Source: Scandinavium sp036271055 (GTDB taxonomy: Bacteria > Pseudomonadota > Gammaproteobacteria > Enterobacterales > Enterobacteriaceae). From it: a DNA stretch of 64,000 nucleotides. The translations under genes were made by a program, and so were the position numbers. The DNA lies in contig NZ_DATBBJ010000078.1 in the NCBI RefSeq assembly GCF_036271055.1, forward strand, positions 124,001 through 188,000. Reading direction: 5' to 3'. The notes beneath the pieces were generated by a model, which searched no databases, was not told where the DNA came from, and saw only the letters and a program-made list of their open reading frames with translations. Below are positions 1 through 7,212 of the stretch, in pieces. Numbering within the stretch: the stretch's first letter is position 1; every line of letters begins with the position of its first letter.

Positions 1-1655
1 CACAGTTTGGAAATTTCACGCTCAAGACTACGCACGCCCGCTTCACGCGTGTAGTAACGAATGATGCCGATAATGGCGCTGTCATCAACGGACAGTTCAC
101 CTTTTTTCAGCGCATTACGCTCGATTTGCTTCGACAACAGATGACGTTTAGCGATGTTCAGCTTCTCGTCTTCGGTGTAGCCGGACAGACGAATCACTTC
201 CATACGATCCAGCAGCGGAGCCGGAATGTTCATGGAGTTAGACGTTGCCACAAACATCACATCGCTGAGGTCGTAATCGACTTCCAGATAGTGATCGTTA
301 AACGCTACGTTCTGTTCTGGATCAAGGACTTCCAGCAGAGCCGACGCCGGGTCACCGCGCATGTCGGAAGACATTTTGTCGATTTCATCCAGCAGGAACA
401 GCGGGTTTTTAACGCCCACTTTTGCCATTTTCTGGATAAGTTTACCCGGCATGGAACCGATGTAGGTCCGACGGTGACCGCGGATTTCCGCTTCGTCACG
501 TACGCCGCCTAACGCCATACGGATATACTTACGGCCGGTCGCTTTCGCGATCGATTGGCCCAGTGAAGTTTTCCCCACACCCGGAGGCCCAACCAGACAC
601 AGAATCGGCCCTTTGAGCTTGTTCACGCGGCTCTGGACTGCGAGATACTCAAGGATACGATCTTTCACCCGTTCCAGACCGTAATGGTCGGTATCGAGGA
701 TCTCTTGCGCCTGGCGCAGATCTTTTTTGACTTTGCTGCGCGCGGTCCACGGAACCTGCACCATCCATTCGATGTAGCCGCGAACGACGGTTGCTTCTGC
801 AGACATTGGCGACATCATTTTCAGCTTCTGCAGCTCAGCTTCAGCCTTCTCTTTTGCCTCTTTCGGCATTTTAGAGGCGTCAATTTTACGCTTCAGCGCT
901 TCGTTTTCGTCCGGCGCATCGTCCATCTCGCCGAGTTCTTTCTGAATAGCTTTCATTTGCTCGTTCAGATAGTACTCGCGCTGGGATTTTTCCATCTGCT
1001 TTTTGACACGGTTACGAATGCGTTTCTCAACCTGCAGCAGATCGATTTCCGATTCCATCATCGCCATCAGGTATTCCAGACGCTCGTTGATGTCGGACAT
1101 TTCCAGCACCGACTGTTTGTCAGTCAGTTTCAACGGCATATGCGCAGCGATGGTGTCCGCCAGACGAGCCGGATCATCAATGCTGTTCAGCGACGTCAGC
1201 ACTTCTGGTGGGATTTTCTTGTTGAGCTTGATATAGCCTTCAAACTGGCTAATGGCCGTGCGTACCAGCACTTCCTGCTCACGCTCGTCGATAGCCGGAG
1301 ACTCAAGGTACTCCGCCTTCGCCGAGAAATGCTCGCCGTTGTCAGACAGCGCGGAAATACGCGCACGCTGCAAGCCTTCGACCAGCACTTTGACAGTCCC
1401 GTCAGGCAGCTTCAGCATCTGCAAAATAGAGGCCACGGTCCCGACGGTGAAAAGATCGTTTACACCCGGCTCATCCGTTGATGCGTCTTTCTGAGCAACC
1501 AGCATGATTTTTTTATCATGGTCCATGGCCGCTTCCAGACAACGGATAGATTTTTCCCGCCCTACAAATAAGGGAATGACCATGTGCGGATAAACCACCA
1601 CATCGCGCAGCGGCAATACGGGGATTTCAATGCGTTCAGAACGCTCAGGATTCAT
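1..1655 (-). CDS. lon: Lon ATP-dependent protease, N-terminal part (runs off the left edge)
   Basis: Cytosolic AAA+ serine protease that degrades misfolded and regulatory proteins. The visible part reads from MNPERSERIEIPVLPLRDVV for about 551 residues and matches E. coli Lon (784 aa) almost residue for residue. It covers the N-terminal substrate-binding domain, the coiled coil (about 200-300), and the AAA+ module with Walker A GPPGVGKTS near 356-364 and Walker B FLLDEIDK. The frame is still open at base 1, so the C-terminal protease domain with the Ser/Lys catalytic dyad lies outside the window. The start is the ATG at 1653-1655, preceded by an AAGAGAGAG ribosome site. It lies downstream of clpX on the same strand, separated by a terminator and its own heat-shock promoter, as in E. 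coli. Confidence 0.98.
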   Translation of the reverse strand, partial: MNPERSERIEIPVLPLRDVVVYPHMVIPLFVGREKSIRCLEAAMDHDKKIMLVAQKDASTDEPGVNDLFTVGTVASILQMLKLPDGTVKVLVEGLQRARISALSDNGEHFSAKAEYLESPAIDEREQEVLVRTAISQFEGYIKLNKKIPPEVLTSLNSIDDPARLADTIAAHMPLKLTDKQSVLEMSDINERLEYLMAMMESEIDLLQVEKRIRNRVKKQMEKSQREYYLNEQMKAIQKELGEMDDAPDENEALKRKIDASKMPKEAKEKAEAELQKLKMMSPMSAEATVVRGYIEWMVQVPWTARSKVKKDLRQAQEILDTDHYGLERVKDRILEYLAVQSRVNKLKGPILCLVGPPGVGKTSLGQSIAKATGRKYIRMALGGVRDEAEIRGHRRTYIGSMPGKLIQKMAKVGVKNPLFLLDEIDKMSSDMRGDPASALLEVLDPEQNVAFNDHYLEVDYDLSDVMFVATSNSMNIPAPLLDRMEVIRLSGYTEDEKLNIAKRHLLSKQIERNALKKGELSVDDSAIIGIIRYYTREAGVRSLEREISKL

Positions 1656-1734
1656 AGAGCTCTCTCTTAGTTTAATGTCCGCCAGGTAGAGTCGATGGCG
1701 TAACTGTGCTTCACGCCACCGTTAACATGTAATC

Positions 1735-1770
1735 CAGTATATGGGGATGTTTCCCACACATTCAACGGCA
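1735..1770 (-). promoter_or_regulatory. Sigma-32 (heat-shock) promoter of lon
   Basis: On the minus strand the sequence has CGTTGAA as -35 and CCCCATATA as -10 with a 13-14 base spacer, close to the RpoH consensus (CTTGAAA / CCCCATNT). It lies about 80 bases before the lon start and matches the known placement of the E. coli lon heat-shock promoter. Confidence 0.8.
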
Positions 1771-1786
1771 GGAATACAGGAAAAGT

Positions 1787-1813
1787 AAAAGGGGGATAAA
1801 ATATCCCCCTTTT
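1787..1813 (-). terminator. Rho-independent terminator of clpX
   Basis: An 11-bp perfect hairpin, AAAAGGGGGAT / ATCCCCCTTTT, with a short AT loop. It lies 28 bases past the clpX stop and is followed on the minus strand by a T-rich tract. It separates clpX from lon. Confidence 0.85.
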
Positions 1814-1840
1814 GTCTAACTGATTGAGTGAATTGCTTAA

Positions 1841-3115
1841 TTATTCACCAGAAGCCTGCTGAGTTTCGGACGTTCCGTAAATCAGTAATGGCTTAGCTTG
1901 TCCTTCGATGACCGACTCTTCGATAACCACTTTCTCGACGTCTTCCATGGAAGGCAGATCGTACATGGTATCAAGCAGTGCCGCTTCAACGATAGAACGC
2001 AGGCCACGGGCACCGGTTTTACGGGCCATCGCTTTGCGGGCAATCGCATCCAGCGCTTCGTCACGGAATTCCAAATCCACACCTTCAAGGCCAAACAGTG
2101 CCTGATACTGCTTAGTCAGGGCATTTTTCGGCTCTTTCAGGATCTGAATCAGCGCTTCTTCACTCAGCTCATTGAGCGTTGCTACCACTGGCAGACGACC
2201 GATGAACTCAGGGATAAGACCAAATTTGATCAGATCGCCCGGCTCCACCTGCTCCAGCAGTTCGCCTTCGTTGGCTTTTTCGGATTTTGCTTTAACCGTT
2301 GCACCAAAACCGATACCTGAACCGGTTTCGACACGATGGGAAATCACTTTATCCAGACCGGCAAACGCGCCGCCACAGATAAAGAGGATCTTCGACGTAT
2401 CGACCTGCAGGAATTCCTGCTGTGGATGCTTACGGCCACCCTGCGGCGGAACGGCTGCTACGGTGCCTTCGATAAGTTTCAACAGAGCCTGCTGAACACC
2501 TTCGCCAGACACATCACGGGTGATCGACGGGTTATCCGATTTACGGGAGATTTTGTCGATTTCATCGATATAAACGATGCCGCGCTGCGCTTTCTGCACG
2601 TCGTAATCGCATTTCTGCAACAGTTTCTGGATGATGTTTTCCACATCTTCACCCACATAACCGGCTTCGGTCAGAGTGGTGGCGTCAGCCATGGTGAACG
2701 GAACATCCAACAGGCGAGCGAGCGTTTCCGCCAGCAGCGTTTTACCGGAACCGGTTGGGCCAATCAGCAGAATGTTACTTTTGCCAAGCTCAACGCCGTT
2801 GCTGGTGTCACCGTTACGCAGGCGTTTGTAGTGGTTGTATACCGCGACTGCCAGCACTTTTTTCGCCCGTTCCTGACCGATAACATAATCGTCCAGGTGA
2901 TGGCGGATTTCATGCGGCGTTGGCAAAGCACTACGTTCACGATGCGGGGCTACTTCTTTGATTTCTTCGCGAATGATGTCGTTACACAAGTCAACGCATT
3001 CGTCGCAGATATACACGGACGGCCCGGCGATCAGCTTACGCACTTCGTGCTGGCTTTTGCCGCAAAAAGAGCAATACAACAGTTTGCCTGAACCATCTTT
3101 GCGTTTATCTGTCAT
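1841..3115 (-). CDS. clpX: ClpX, ATPase specificity subunit of ClpXP
   Basis: Hexameric AAA+ unfoldase that recognises tagged substrates (for example ssrA-tagged chains) and feeds them to ClpP in the cytosol. The product is 424 aa, the same length as E. coli ClpX. The N-terminal zinc-binding domain shows CSFC and CDEC (about residues 15-40). Walker A is GPTGSGKT, the pore loop GYVG, Walker B YIDEID and the RKH loop GRKHPQQ. Upstream in-frame ATGs exist up to 3163, but the start at 3115 (MTDKRKDGSGK) matches the family. It lies 106 bases downstream of clpP on the same strand and is probably cotranscribed with it. Confidence 0.98.
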   Translation of the reverse strand: MTDKRKDGSGKLLYCSFCGKSQHEVRKLIAGPSVYICDECVDLCNDIIREEIKEVAPHRERSALPTPHEIRHHLDDYVIGQERAKKVLAVAVYNHYKRLRNGDTSNGVELGKSNILLIGPTGSGKTLLAETLARLLDVPFTMADATTLTEAGYVGEDVENIIQKLLQKCDYDVQKAQRGIVYIDEIDKISRKSDNPSITRDVSGEGVQQALLKLIEGTVAAVPPQGGRKHPQQEFLQVDTSKILFICGGAFAGLDKVISHRVETGSGIGFGATVKAKSEKANEGELLEQVEPGDLIKFGLIPEFIGRLPVVATLNELSEEALIQILKEPKNALTKQYQALFGLEGVDLEFRDEALDAIARKAMARKTGARGLRSIVEAALLDTMYDLPSMEDVEKVVIEESVIEGQAKPLLIYGTSETQQASGE

Positions 3116-3221
3116 GAGTCCAAACCTCTTTCTAAGTTCTTTGTGCCGCACATGACGACGCAAATGCCAGTCTTAACGGAATGCCGCCCTCTACAGTATA
3201 GCGGCACTCGACGCAGTGGCA

Positions 3222-3845
3222 TTATTTACGATGGGTCAAAACGGAATCGACCAGACCGTACTCAACTGCTTCTGAAGCAGCGAGGAAGCGGTCACGCTCG
3301 GTGTCGCGCTCAATCTGCTCAAGAGATTGACCCGTGTGTTGCGCCATAAGTTCATTCATGCGCGCTTTAACTTTCAGGATTTCTCTGGCGTGGATTTCGA
3401 TATCCGTCGCCTGACCCTGGTAACCGCCCAGCGGCTGGTGAATCATTACGCGGGAGTTTGGCAGGCAGAAACGCTTGCCTTTCGCCCCTGCGGTCAACAG
3501 GAATGCACCCATTGAACACGCCTGCCCCATACAAATGGTGCTGACGTCTGGTTTGATGAACTGCATGGTGTCATAGATTGACATCCCTGCAGTGATCACA
3601 CCACCTGGGGAGTTGATATACAGGTAAATGTCTTTTTCCGGGTTTTCCGCTTCCAGAAACAGCATCTGCGCTACGATCAGGTTCGCCATGTGGTCTTCCA
3701 CCTGGCCTGTCAGAAAGATAACGCGCTCCTTGAGCAGACGGGAGTAGATATCAAAAGAACGTTCACCGCGTGAAGTCTGTTCGATGACCATTGGCACCAG
3801 GGCCATATGGGGTGCCAAGTTATCTCGTTCGCCACTGTATGACAT
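3222..3845 (-). CDS. clpP: ClpP, proteolytic subunit of ClpXP and ClpAP
   Basis: Self-compartmentalised serine peptidase, a double heptameric ring that degrades polypeptides threaded by ClpX or ClpA. The product is 207 aa, identical in length to E. coli. The N-terminal propeptide (MSYSGERDNLAPHM) precedes the mature start at ALVPMVIEQ. The catalytic triad is visible as Ser in GQACSMGAF, His in MIHQPLGG and Asp in ERDTERDRF. The residue before the catalytic Ser is Cys, where E. coli has Ala. The segment needed for contact with the ATPases is conserved. It is the first gene of clpP-clpX and has a heat-shock type promoter upstream. Confidence 0.98.
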   Translation of the reverse strand: MSYSGERDNLAPHMALVPMVIEQTSRGERSFDIYSRLLKERVIFLTGQVEDHMANLIVAQMLFLEAENPEKDIYLYINSPGGVITAGMSIYDTMQFIKPDVSTICMGQACSMGAFLLTAGAKGKRFCLPNSRVMIHQPLGGYQGQATDIEIHAREILKVKARMNELMAQHTGQSLEQIERDTERDRFLAASEAVEYGLVDSVLTHRK

Positions 3846-3940
3846 GTCCGTCTCCTGGATAAAAAAGTGATAATACCTGCTGTACTGATTGTAACCTTGC
3901 GGACGGAGAATCAGCCAGTCAATCTACTACTTCCCCTTTT

Positions 3941-3967
3941 ATGGGGGTGATAGTGCCCTATTTCAAG
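3941..3967 (-). promoter_or_regulatory. Sigma-32 promoter of clpP-clpX
   Basis: The minus strand reads CTTGAAA, then a 14-base spacer, then CCCCATAA. This is an almost perfect RpoH promoter about 95 bases before the clpP ATG, and it agrees with the known heat-shock control of clpPX in E. coli. Confidence 0.85.
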
Positions 3968-4039
3968 CATAACAATATTTTGCTGTTACGCTAACACCGA
4001 AACGCTGTTTTGGCACGTATCGTCATTTATATACTCGAA

Positions 4040-4080
4040 ATACTTCAGGTGGCAGCGAGCTCACCTGTCATCTGAAGTAT
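4040..4080. repeat. Imperfect palindrome, probably a small dispersed repeat remnant
   Basis: The arms ATACTTCAGGTG (4040-4051) and CATCTGAAGTAT (4069-4080) pair with one mismatch around a 17-base loop. The left arm is preceded by ACTCGAA. The motif ACTCGAAATA.TTCA.GT resembles short dispersed repeats common in enterobacterial spacers, but no second copy is seen in this window. It has no T-tract and lies just beyond the tig terminator, so it is not the main terminator. Confidence 0.45.
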
Positions 4081-4097
4081 GGCGGGTATAATGCAAT

Positions 4098-4130
4098 AAA
4101 AAACCCGTCACCAAAAGGCAACGGGTTTTT
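4098..4130 (-). terminator. Rho-independent terminator of tig
   Basis: The arms AAAAACCCGT and ACGGGTTTTT enclose CACCAAAAGGCA. The hairpin lies about 30 bases past the tig stop, and its A-rich flank gives a T-tract on the minus strand. Confidence 0.85.
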
Positions 4131-4160
4131 CGCTCAAACTGTAAACCGTGAGGGCGTGAA

Positions 4161-5459
4161 TTACGCCTGCTGGTTCATCAGTTCGTTGAAAGAAGTCGCT
4201 TTTTCAGAGACTTTCGCTTTGTTCAGAACAGCTTCAACCGCTTGTTCTTCCAGAGCTACGTTGCGCATGTTTTCCATCAGCTCTTTGTTTTTGCTGTAGA
4301 ATTCAATCACTTCTTTCGGATCTTCGTACGCAGAAGCCATCTCTTCGATCAGGCCTTTCACGCGGTCTTCGTCAGCTTTCAGCTCGTTGGTACGAATTAC
4401 TTCGCCCAGCAGCAGGCCAACCACTACGCGGCGTTTAGCTTGCTCTTCGAACAGCTCACGTGGCAGCTCCATAGCTTGTTTGGCGTTGCCACCAAAACGC
4501 TGTGCAGCTTGCTGACGCAGTACGTCGATTTCGTTGTCGATCAGTGCTGCTGGCACGTCGATGTCGTTGGCGTTAACCAGACCGTCGATTGCCTGAGACT
4601 TAACGCGGTTTTTCACAGCGCCTTTCAGCTCGCGTTCCATGTTTTTACGCACTTCAGCACGCAGACCTTCAACGGAACCATCGTCAACGCCGAAACGTTT
4701 GATGAATTCTGCAGTCAGCTCTGGCAGCTCACGCTCTTCAACTTTCTTCAGGGTAATAGCGAATTTCGCCGCTTTACCTTTCAGGTTTTCAGCGTGGTAG
4801 TCTTCCGGGAAATTCACGTCGATAGTGAATTCTTCGCCCGCTTTGTGGCCTTTGATACCGTCTTCAAAGCCTGGGATCATACGACCCTGGCCCATTGCCA
4901 GTACGAAATCAGTGGCTTTGCCGCCTTCGAATTCTTCGCCGTCTACAGAGCCGGAGAAGTCAACGGTAACGCGATCTTCATCGGCTACAGCGCCTTCTTT
5001 ATCTTTCCAGGTCGCCTGCTGCTTGCGCAGGGTGTCCAGCATGCCGTCAACGTCAGCATCCGTCACATCAACAACCGGTTTTTCAACTTCGATTGCATCC
5101 AGACCTTTCAGCTCAACTTCTGGGTAAACTTCGAACTCAACAGAGTAAGTGAAGTCTGCGCCTTCTTTGTACTCGCCCGGAACGTAGGTCGGGGAGCCTG
5201 CTGGATTGATTTTTTCTTTGATGATCGCATCAACAAAGTTGCGGCTCATCAGCTCGCCCAGCACGTCCTGGCGAACAGAGGCGCCATAACGCTGAGCAAC
5301 TACAGTCATCGGTACTTTCCCTTTACGGAAACCGTCGATGCGAACTTTTTTTGCTACGTTGACCAGCTCGCTTTTTACAGCGTTTTCGATGCTGTCAGCA
5401 GCGATAGTAATCGTTACACGGCGGCCAAGGCCCTGAGTGGTTTCAACTGAAACTTGCAT
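4161..5459 (-). CDS. tig: Trigger factor, ribosome-associated chaperone and prolyl isomerase
   Basis: Binds the ribosome near the tunnel exit at protein L23 and shields nascent chains. It also has peptidyl-prolyl isomerase activity. The product is 432 aa, the same as E. coli. The N-terminal ribosome-binding domain carries the signature GFRKGKVP (about 43-50). The FKBP-like PPIase domain covers about 150-245 (DFSGSVDGEEFEGG, MIPGFEDGIKGHKAGE). The C-terminal substrate-binding arms end in NELMNQQA. It is transcribed alone, upstream of clpP and divided from it by a terminator. Confidence 0.98.
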   Translation of the reverse strand: MQVSVETTQGLGRRVTITIAADSIENAVKSELVNVAKKVRIDGFRKGKVPMTVVAQRYGASVRQDVLGELMSRNFVDAIIKEKINPAGSPTYVPGEYKEGADFTYSVEFEVYPEVELKGLDAIEVEKPVVDVTDADVDGMLDTLRKQQATWKDKEGAVADEDRVTVDFSGSVDGEEFEGGKATDFVLAMGQGRMIPGFEDGIKGHKAGEEFTIDVNFPEDYHAENLKGKAAKFAITLKKVEERELPELTAEFIKRFGVDDGSVEGLRAEVRKNMERELKGAVKNRVKSQAIDGLVNANDIDVPAALIDNEIDVLRQQAAQRFGGNAKQAMELPRELFEEQAKRRVVVGLLLGEVIRTNELKADEDRVKGLIEEMASAYEDPKEVIEFYSKNKELMENMRNVALEEQAVEAVLNKAKVSEKATSFNELMNQQA

Positions 5460-5606
5460 CTTGTTACCTCAAAAAAATCACAGTGCTCGGTCAACTCTGG
5501 AAGCACGTTTCGATGGCTTCGCAGCACCGGGAAGCTCTCTTCATTGCAGAAGTACAATCCCTGTTGCCAGAATCATCCCGAAGACATTCCGAAAATAAGA
5601 CGCAGC

Positions 5607-5635
5607 ATTATAGCGGCATCACAGTAGTGAGTCGA
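5607..5635 (-). promoter_or_regulatory. Likely sigma-70 promoter of tig
   Basis: The minus strand has TATAAT as -10 and TCGACT as -35 (4 of 6 consensus bases) with a 17-base spacer, about 150 bases before the tig start. Position and the perfect -10 support the call; the -35 is weak. Confidence 0.55.
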
Positions 5636-5729
5636 GAACGGGAATGGTGCATCGATGCGCCATTTTTCACACTTTTGAGGTAATTTTGACTCAAAAAATG
5701 TGTTGCTCGCTCAAATTTCAAACAAAACA

Positions 5730-5749
5730 AAACGGCCCGCAGGCCGTTT
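5730..5749. repeat. Perfect 8-bp hairpin, copy 1 of a duplicated element
   Basis: AAACGGCC, loop CGCA, GGCCGTTT. Exactly the same 20 bases occur again at 5891-5910, 161 bases away. It has the shape of a terminator stem but only a three-T end on the plus side. It may act as a second terminator for bolA or may be a duplicated terminator. Confidence 0.75.
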
Positions 5750-5844
5750 GATATGATAATACCGCTCACTTCCGATGCTGAACGGACAGAGAGCATCAGC
5801 AAAAAAACAAGCAAAATCAATTTATTGATTTTCAGCCGTTTACC

Positions 5845-5880
5845 ACAAAGAAGGAAAAACCACGCTTTTTCCTTCTTTGT
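5845..5880. repeat. 15-bp perfect inverted repeat
   Basis: The arms are ACAAAGAAGGAAAAA (5845-5859) and TTTTTCCTTCTTTGT (5866-5880) with a 6-base loop. It lies between the two GGCC hairpins. It is too long and A/T-rich for a typical terminator stem, and its role is unknown. It could be a transcript-end structure or the remnant of a small mobile repeat. Confidence 0.75.
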
Positions 5881-5890
5881 CAGCAGTATG

Positions 5891-5910
5891 AAACGGCCCG
5901 CAGGCCGTTT
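5891..5910 (-). terminator. Likely terminator of bolA (copy 2 of the duplicated hairpin)
   Basis: The same perfect stem AAACGGCC-CGCA-GGCCGTTT, 58 bases past the bolA stop. The stem is strong, but the T-tract on the minus strand is only TTTC, so termination strength is uncertain. Confidence 0.6.
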
Positions 5911-5967
5911 TTCATTTAATCTGTACGCAACATACTGGAAAAGCTCAGGCTGTTGCAAATGCGAATT

Positions 5968-6285
5968 TTACGCGATGCTGCCTGCGCCGCGACATGGCGG
6001 GGAAGCAAACACCGTATCCTGTAACCCTTCCCACTCCTTCACGGTGTAGGTATGCAGCGCCAGTGCATGTACGGTCGTGGACAATTCAGCAGTTAGCGTG
6101 CCGTAAATCATTCGATGACGATTAAGAAAACGTTCTCCGGCAAAGCGATCGCTGACCAGCACCACTTTAAAGTGACTTTCGGAGCCGGCCGGGACATTGT
6201 GGCGATAACTTTCGTCCACCACTTCGAGGAATAAGGGTTCAAACGCTGCCCTTAGTTTTTCTTCTATCTGTTCACGTATCATCAT
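5968..6285 (-). CDS. bolA: BolA, stress and morphology regulator, Fe-S partner of Grx4
   Basis: A small protein that affects cell shape in stationary phase and stress. BolA-family proteins bind [2Fe-2S] clusters with monothiol glutaredoxins, and BolA also acts at promoters. The product is 105 aa (MMIREQIEEKLRAAF at the start) and is nearly identical to E. coli BolA. It has the class II KH-like fold, the conserved region SHFKVVLVSDRFAGERFLNRH and the invariant C-terminal His in VHALALHTYT. The first of two adjacent ATGs is chosen because GGAGGAG lies 7 bases before it. It is a monocistronic gene. Confidence 0.97.
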   Translation of the reverse strand: MMIREQIEEKLRAAFEPLFLEVVDESYRHNVPAGSESHFKVVLVSDRFAGERFLNRHRMIYGTLTAELSTTVHALALHTYTVKEWEGLQDTVFASPPCRGAGSIA

Positions 6286-6590
6286 GAATTTACTCCTCCG
6301 ACAACGCTGAGATGCCGCCCTTCCCTTTAAATGTTAGCCGCTTTTACCGTTTCCATTACATGAAGACAACAAAAATTTAGCTTTCGTCTGTATTTCTCAG
6401 CCAAACGGATGAATTTTGCCGACCAGACCAGACTAATCCTCTCTAAAAAGAGTACGAAATCGGGCTTGCGCTCATAAAACGTACAGCACGATGAATTTAC
6501 ATGCGTTGCCCACTTCCCCTCGTCGTTGGCGATGTTATGATGGCGGGAATTTTTCGCCCGTTGAACAACTGTAACGCTGAGAGTCTTAAC
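6286..6590. other. bolA-yajG divergent promoter region
   Basis: A 305-base spacer between divergently transcribed genes. A TATGAT hexamer at 6536-6541 could be the yajG -10, but no good -35 is seen. The bolA promoter must also lie here; I could not place a gearbox-type element with confidence. Confidence 0.5.
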
Positions 6591-7169
6591 ATGTTAAAAA
6601 AAATCCTCTTCCCGTTGGTTGCGATGTTTATGCTGGCCGGTTGTGCCAAGCCGCAAACCACCATTGATGTCGCCCCGAAAATCACGCTGCCTTCACAGGA
6701 TCCAAGCCTGATGGGCGTGACTGTTAGCATTAACGGTGCGGATCAACGTCCGGACCAGGCGTTGGCTAAGGTCACCCGTGATAACCAATTGGTGACGCTG
6801 ACCGCCTCCCGTGATCTGCGTTTCCTGTTGCAGGAAGTGCTTGAGAAACAAATGACCGCACGTGGTTACATGATTGGGCCAAGCGGCGCAGTTGATTTGC
6901 AGATTATCGTCAACCAGCTGTATGCAGACGTGTCTCAGGGTAACGTGCGTTACAACATCGCCACTAAAGCGGATATCGCGATCATCGCCACCGCGAAGAA
7001 TGGCAATAAGATGAACAAAAACTACCGTGCAAGCTATCAGGTTGAAGGTGCTTTCACTGCCAACAACCAGAATATTGCCAATGCGGTTAATAGCGTGCTG
7101 ACGGATACCATTTCCGATATGGCGCAGGACACCAGTGTCCACGACTTCATCAAACAGAACGCGCATTAA
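6591..7169 (+). CDS. yajG: YajG lipoprotein (DUF/UPF family)
   Basis: A predicted lipoprotein of unknown function. It has a type II signal peptide with lipobox LAGC (Cys at residue 18); residue +2 is Ala, which suggests outer-membrane sorting. The length of 192 aa and the sequence (MLKKILFPLVAMFMLAGCAK at the start) match E. coli YajG. A 30-codon upstream in-frame extension exists (from 6501), but the start at 6591 gives the proper signal peptide. It stands directly before ampG on the same strand with a 43-base gap, an arrangement conserved with E. coli and suggesting cotranscription. Confidence 0.95.
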   Translation: MLKKILFPLVAMFMLAGCAKPQTTIDVAPKITLPSQDPSLMGVTVSINGADQRPDQALAKVTRDNQLVTLTASRDLRFLLQEVLEKQMTARGYMIGPSGAVDLQIIVNQLYADVSQGNVRYNIATKADIAIIATAKNGNKMNKNYRASYQVEGAFTANNQNIANAVNSVLTDTISDMAQDTSVHDFIKQNAH

Positions 7170-7212
7170 GTCTTTCTCACCCGGCCCCGTGCCGGGTCAG
7201 TTATTTAACCCC

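Larger units (their letters stand above)
3846..4160. other. clpP-tig intergenic region
   Basis: A 315-base spacer. It holds the clpP leader and heat-shock promoter on its left side, a 12-bp imperfect inverted repeat at 4040-4080, and the tig terminator at 4098-4130. No coding sequence is supported here. Confidence 0.8.
5460..5967. other. tig-bolA intergenic region with three hairpins
   Basis: This 508-base spacer holds the tig leader and promoter on the left and three strong inverted repeats on the right (5730-5749, 5845-5880, 5891-5910). A 116-codon minus-strand open frame crosses it, but it runs through all three hairpins, has no convincing ribosome site and resembles no family I know, so I do not call it a gene. 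Confidence 0.7.

Noticed and set aside
4242..5450. A 402-codon plus-strand open frame opposite tig
   Set aside because: It is the exact antisense of a highly conserved gene, rich in Phe/His/Val as typical for the reverse frame of core genes, and matches no family.
5608..5958. A 116-codon minus-strand frame in the tig-bolA spacer
   Set aside because: It runs through three strong hairpins and a promoter, lacks a good ribosome site and resembles no known protein.
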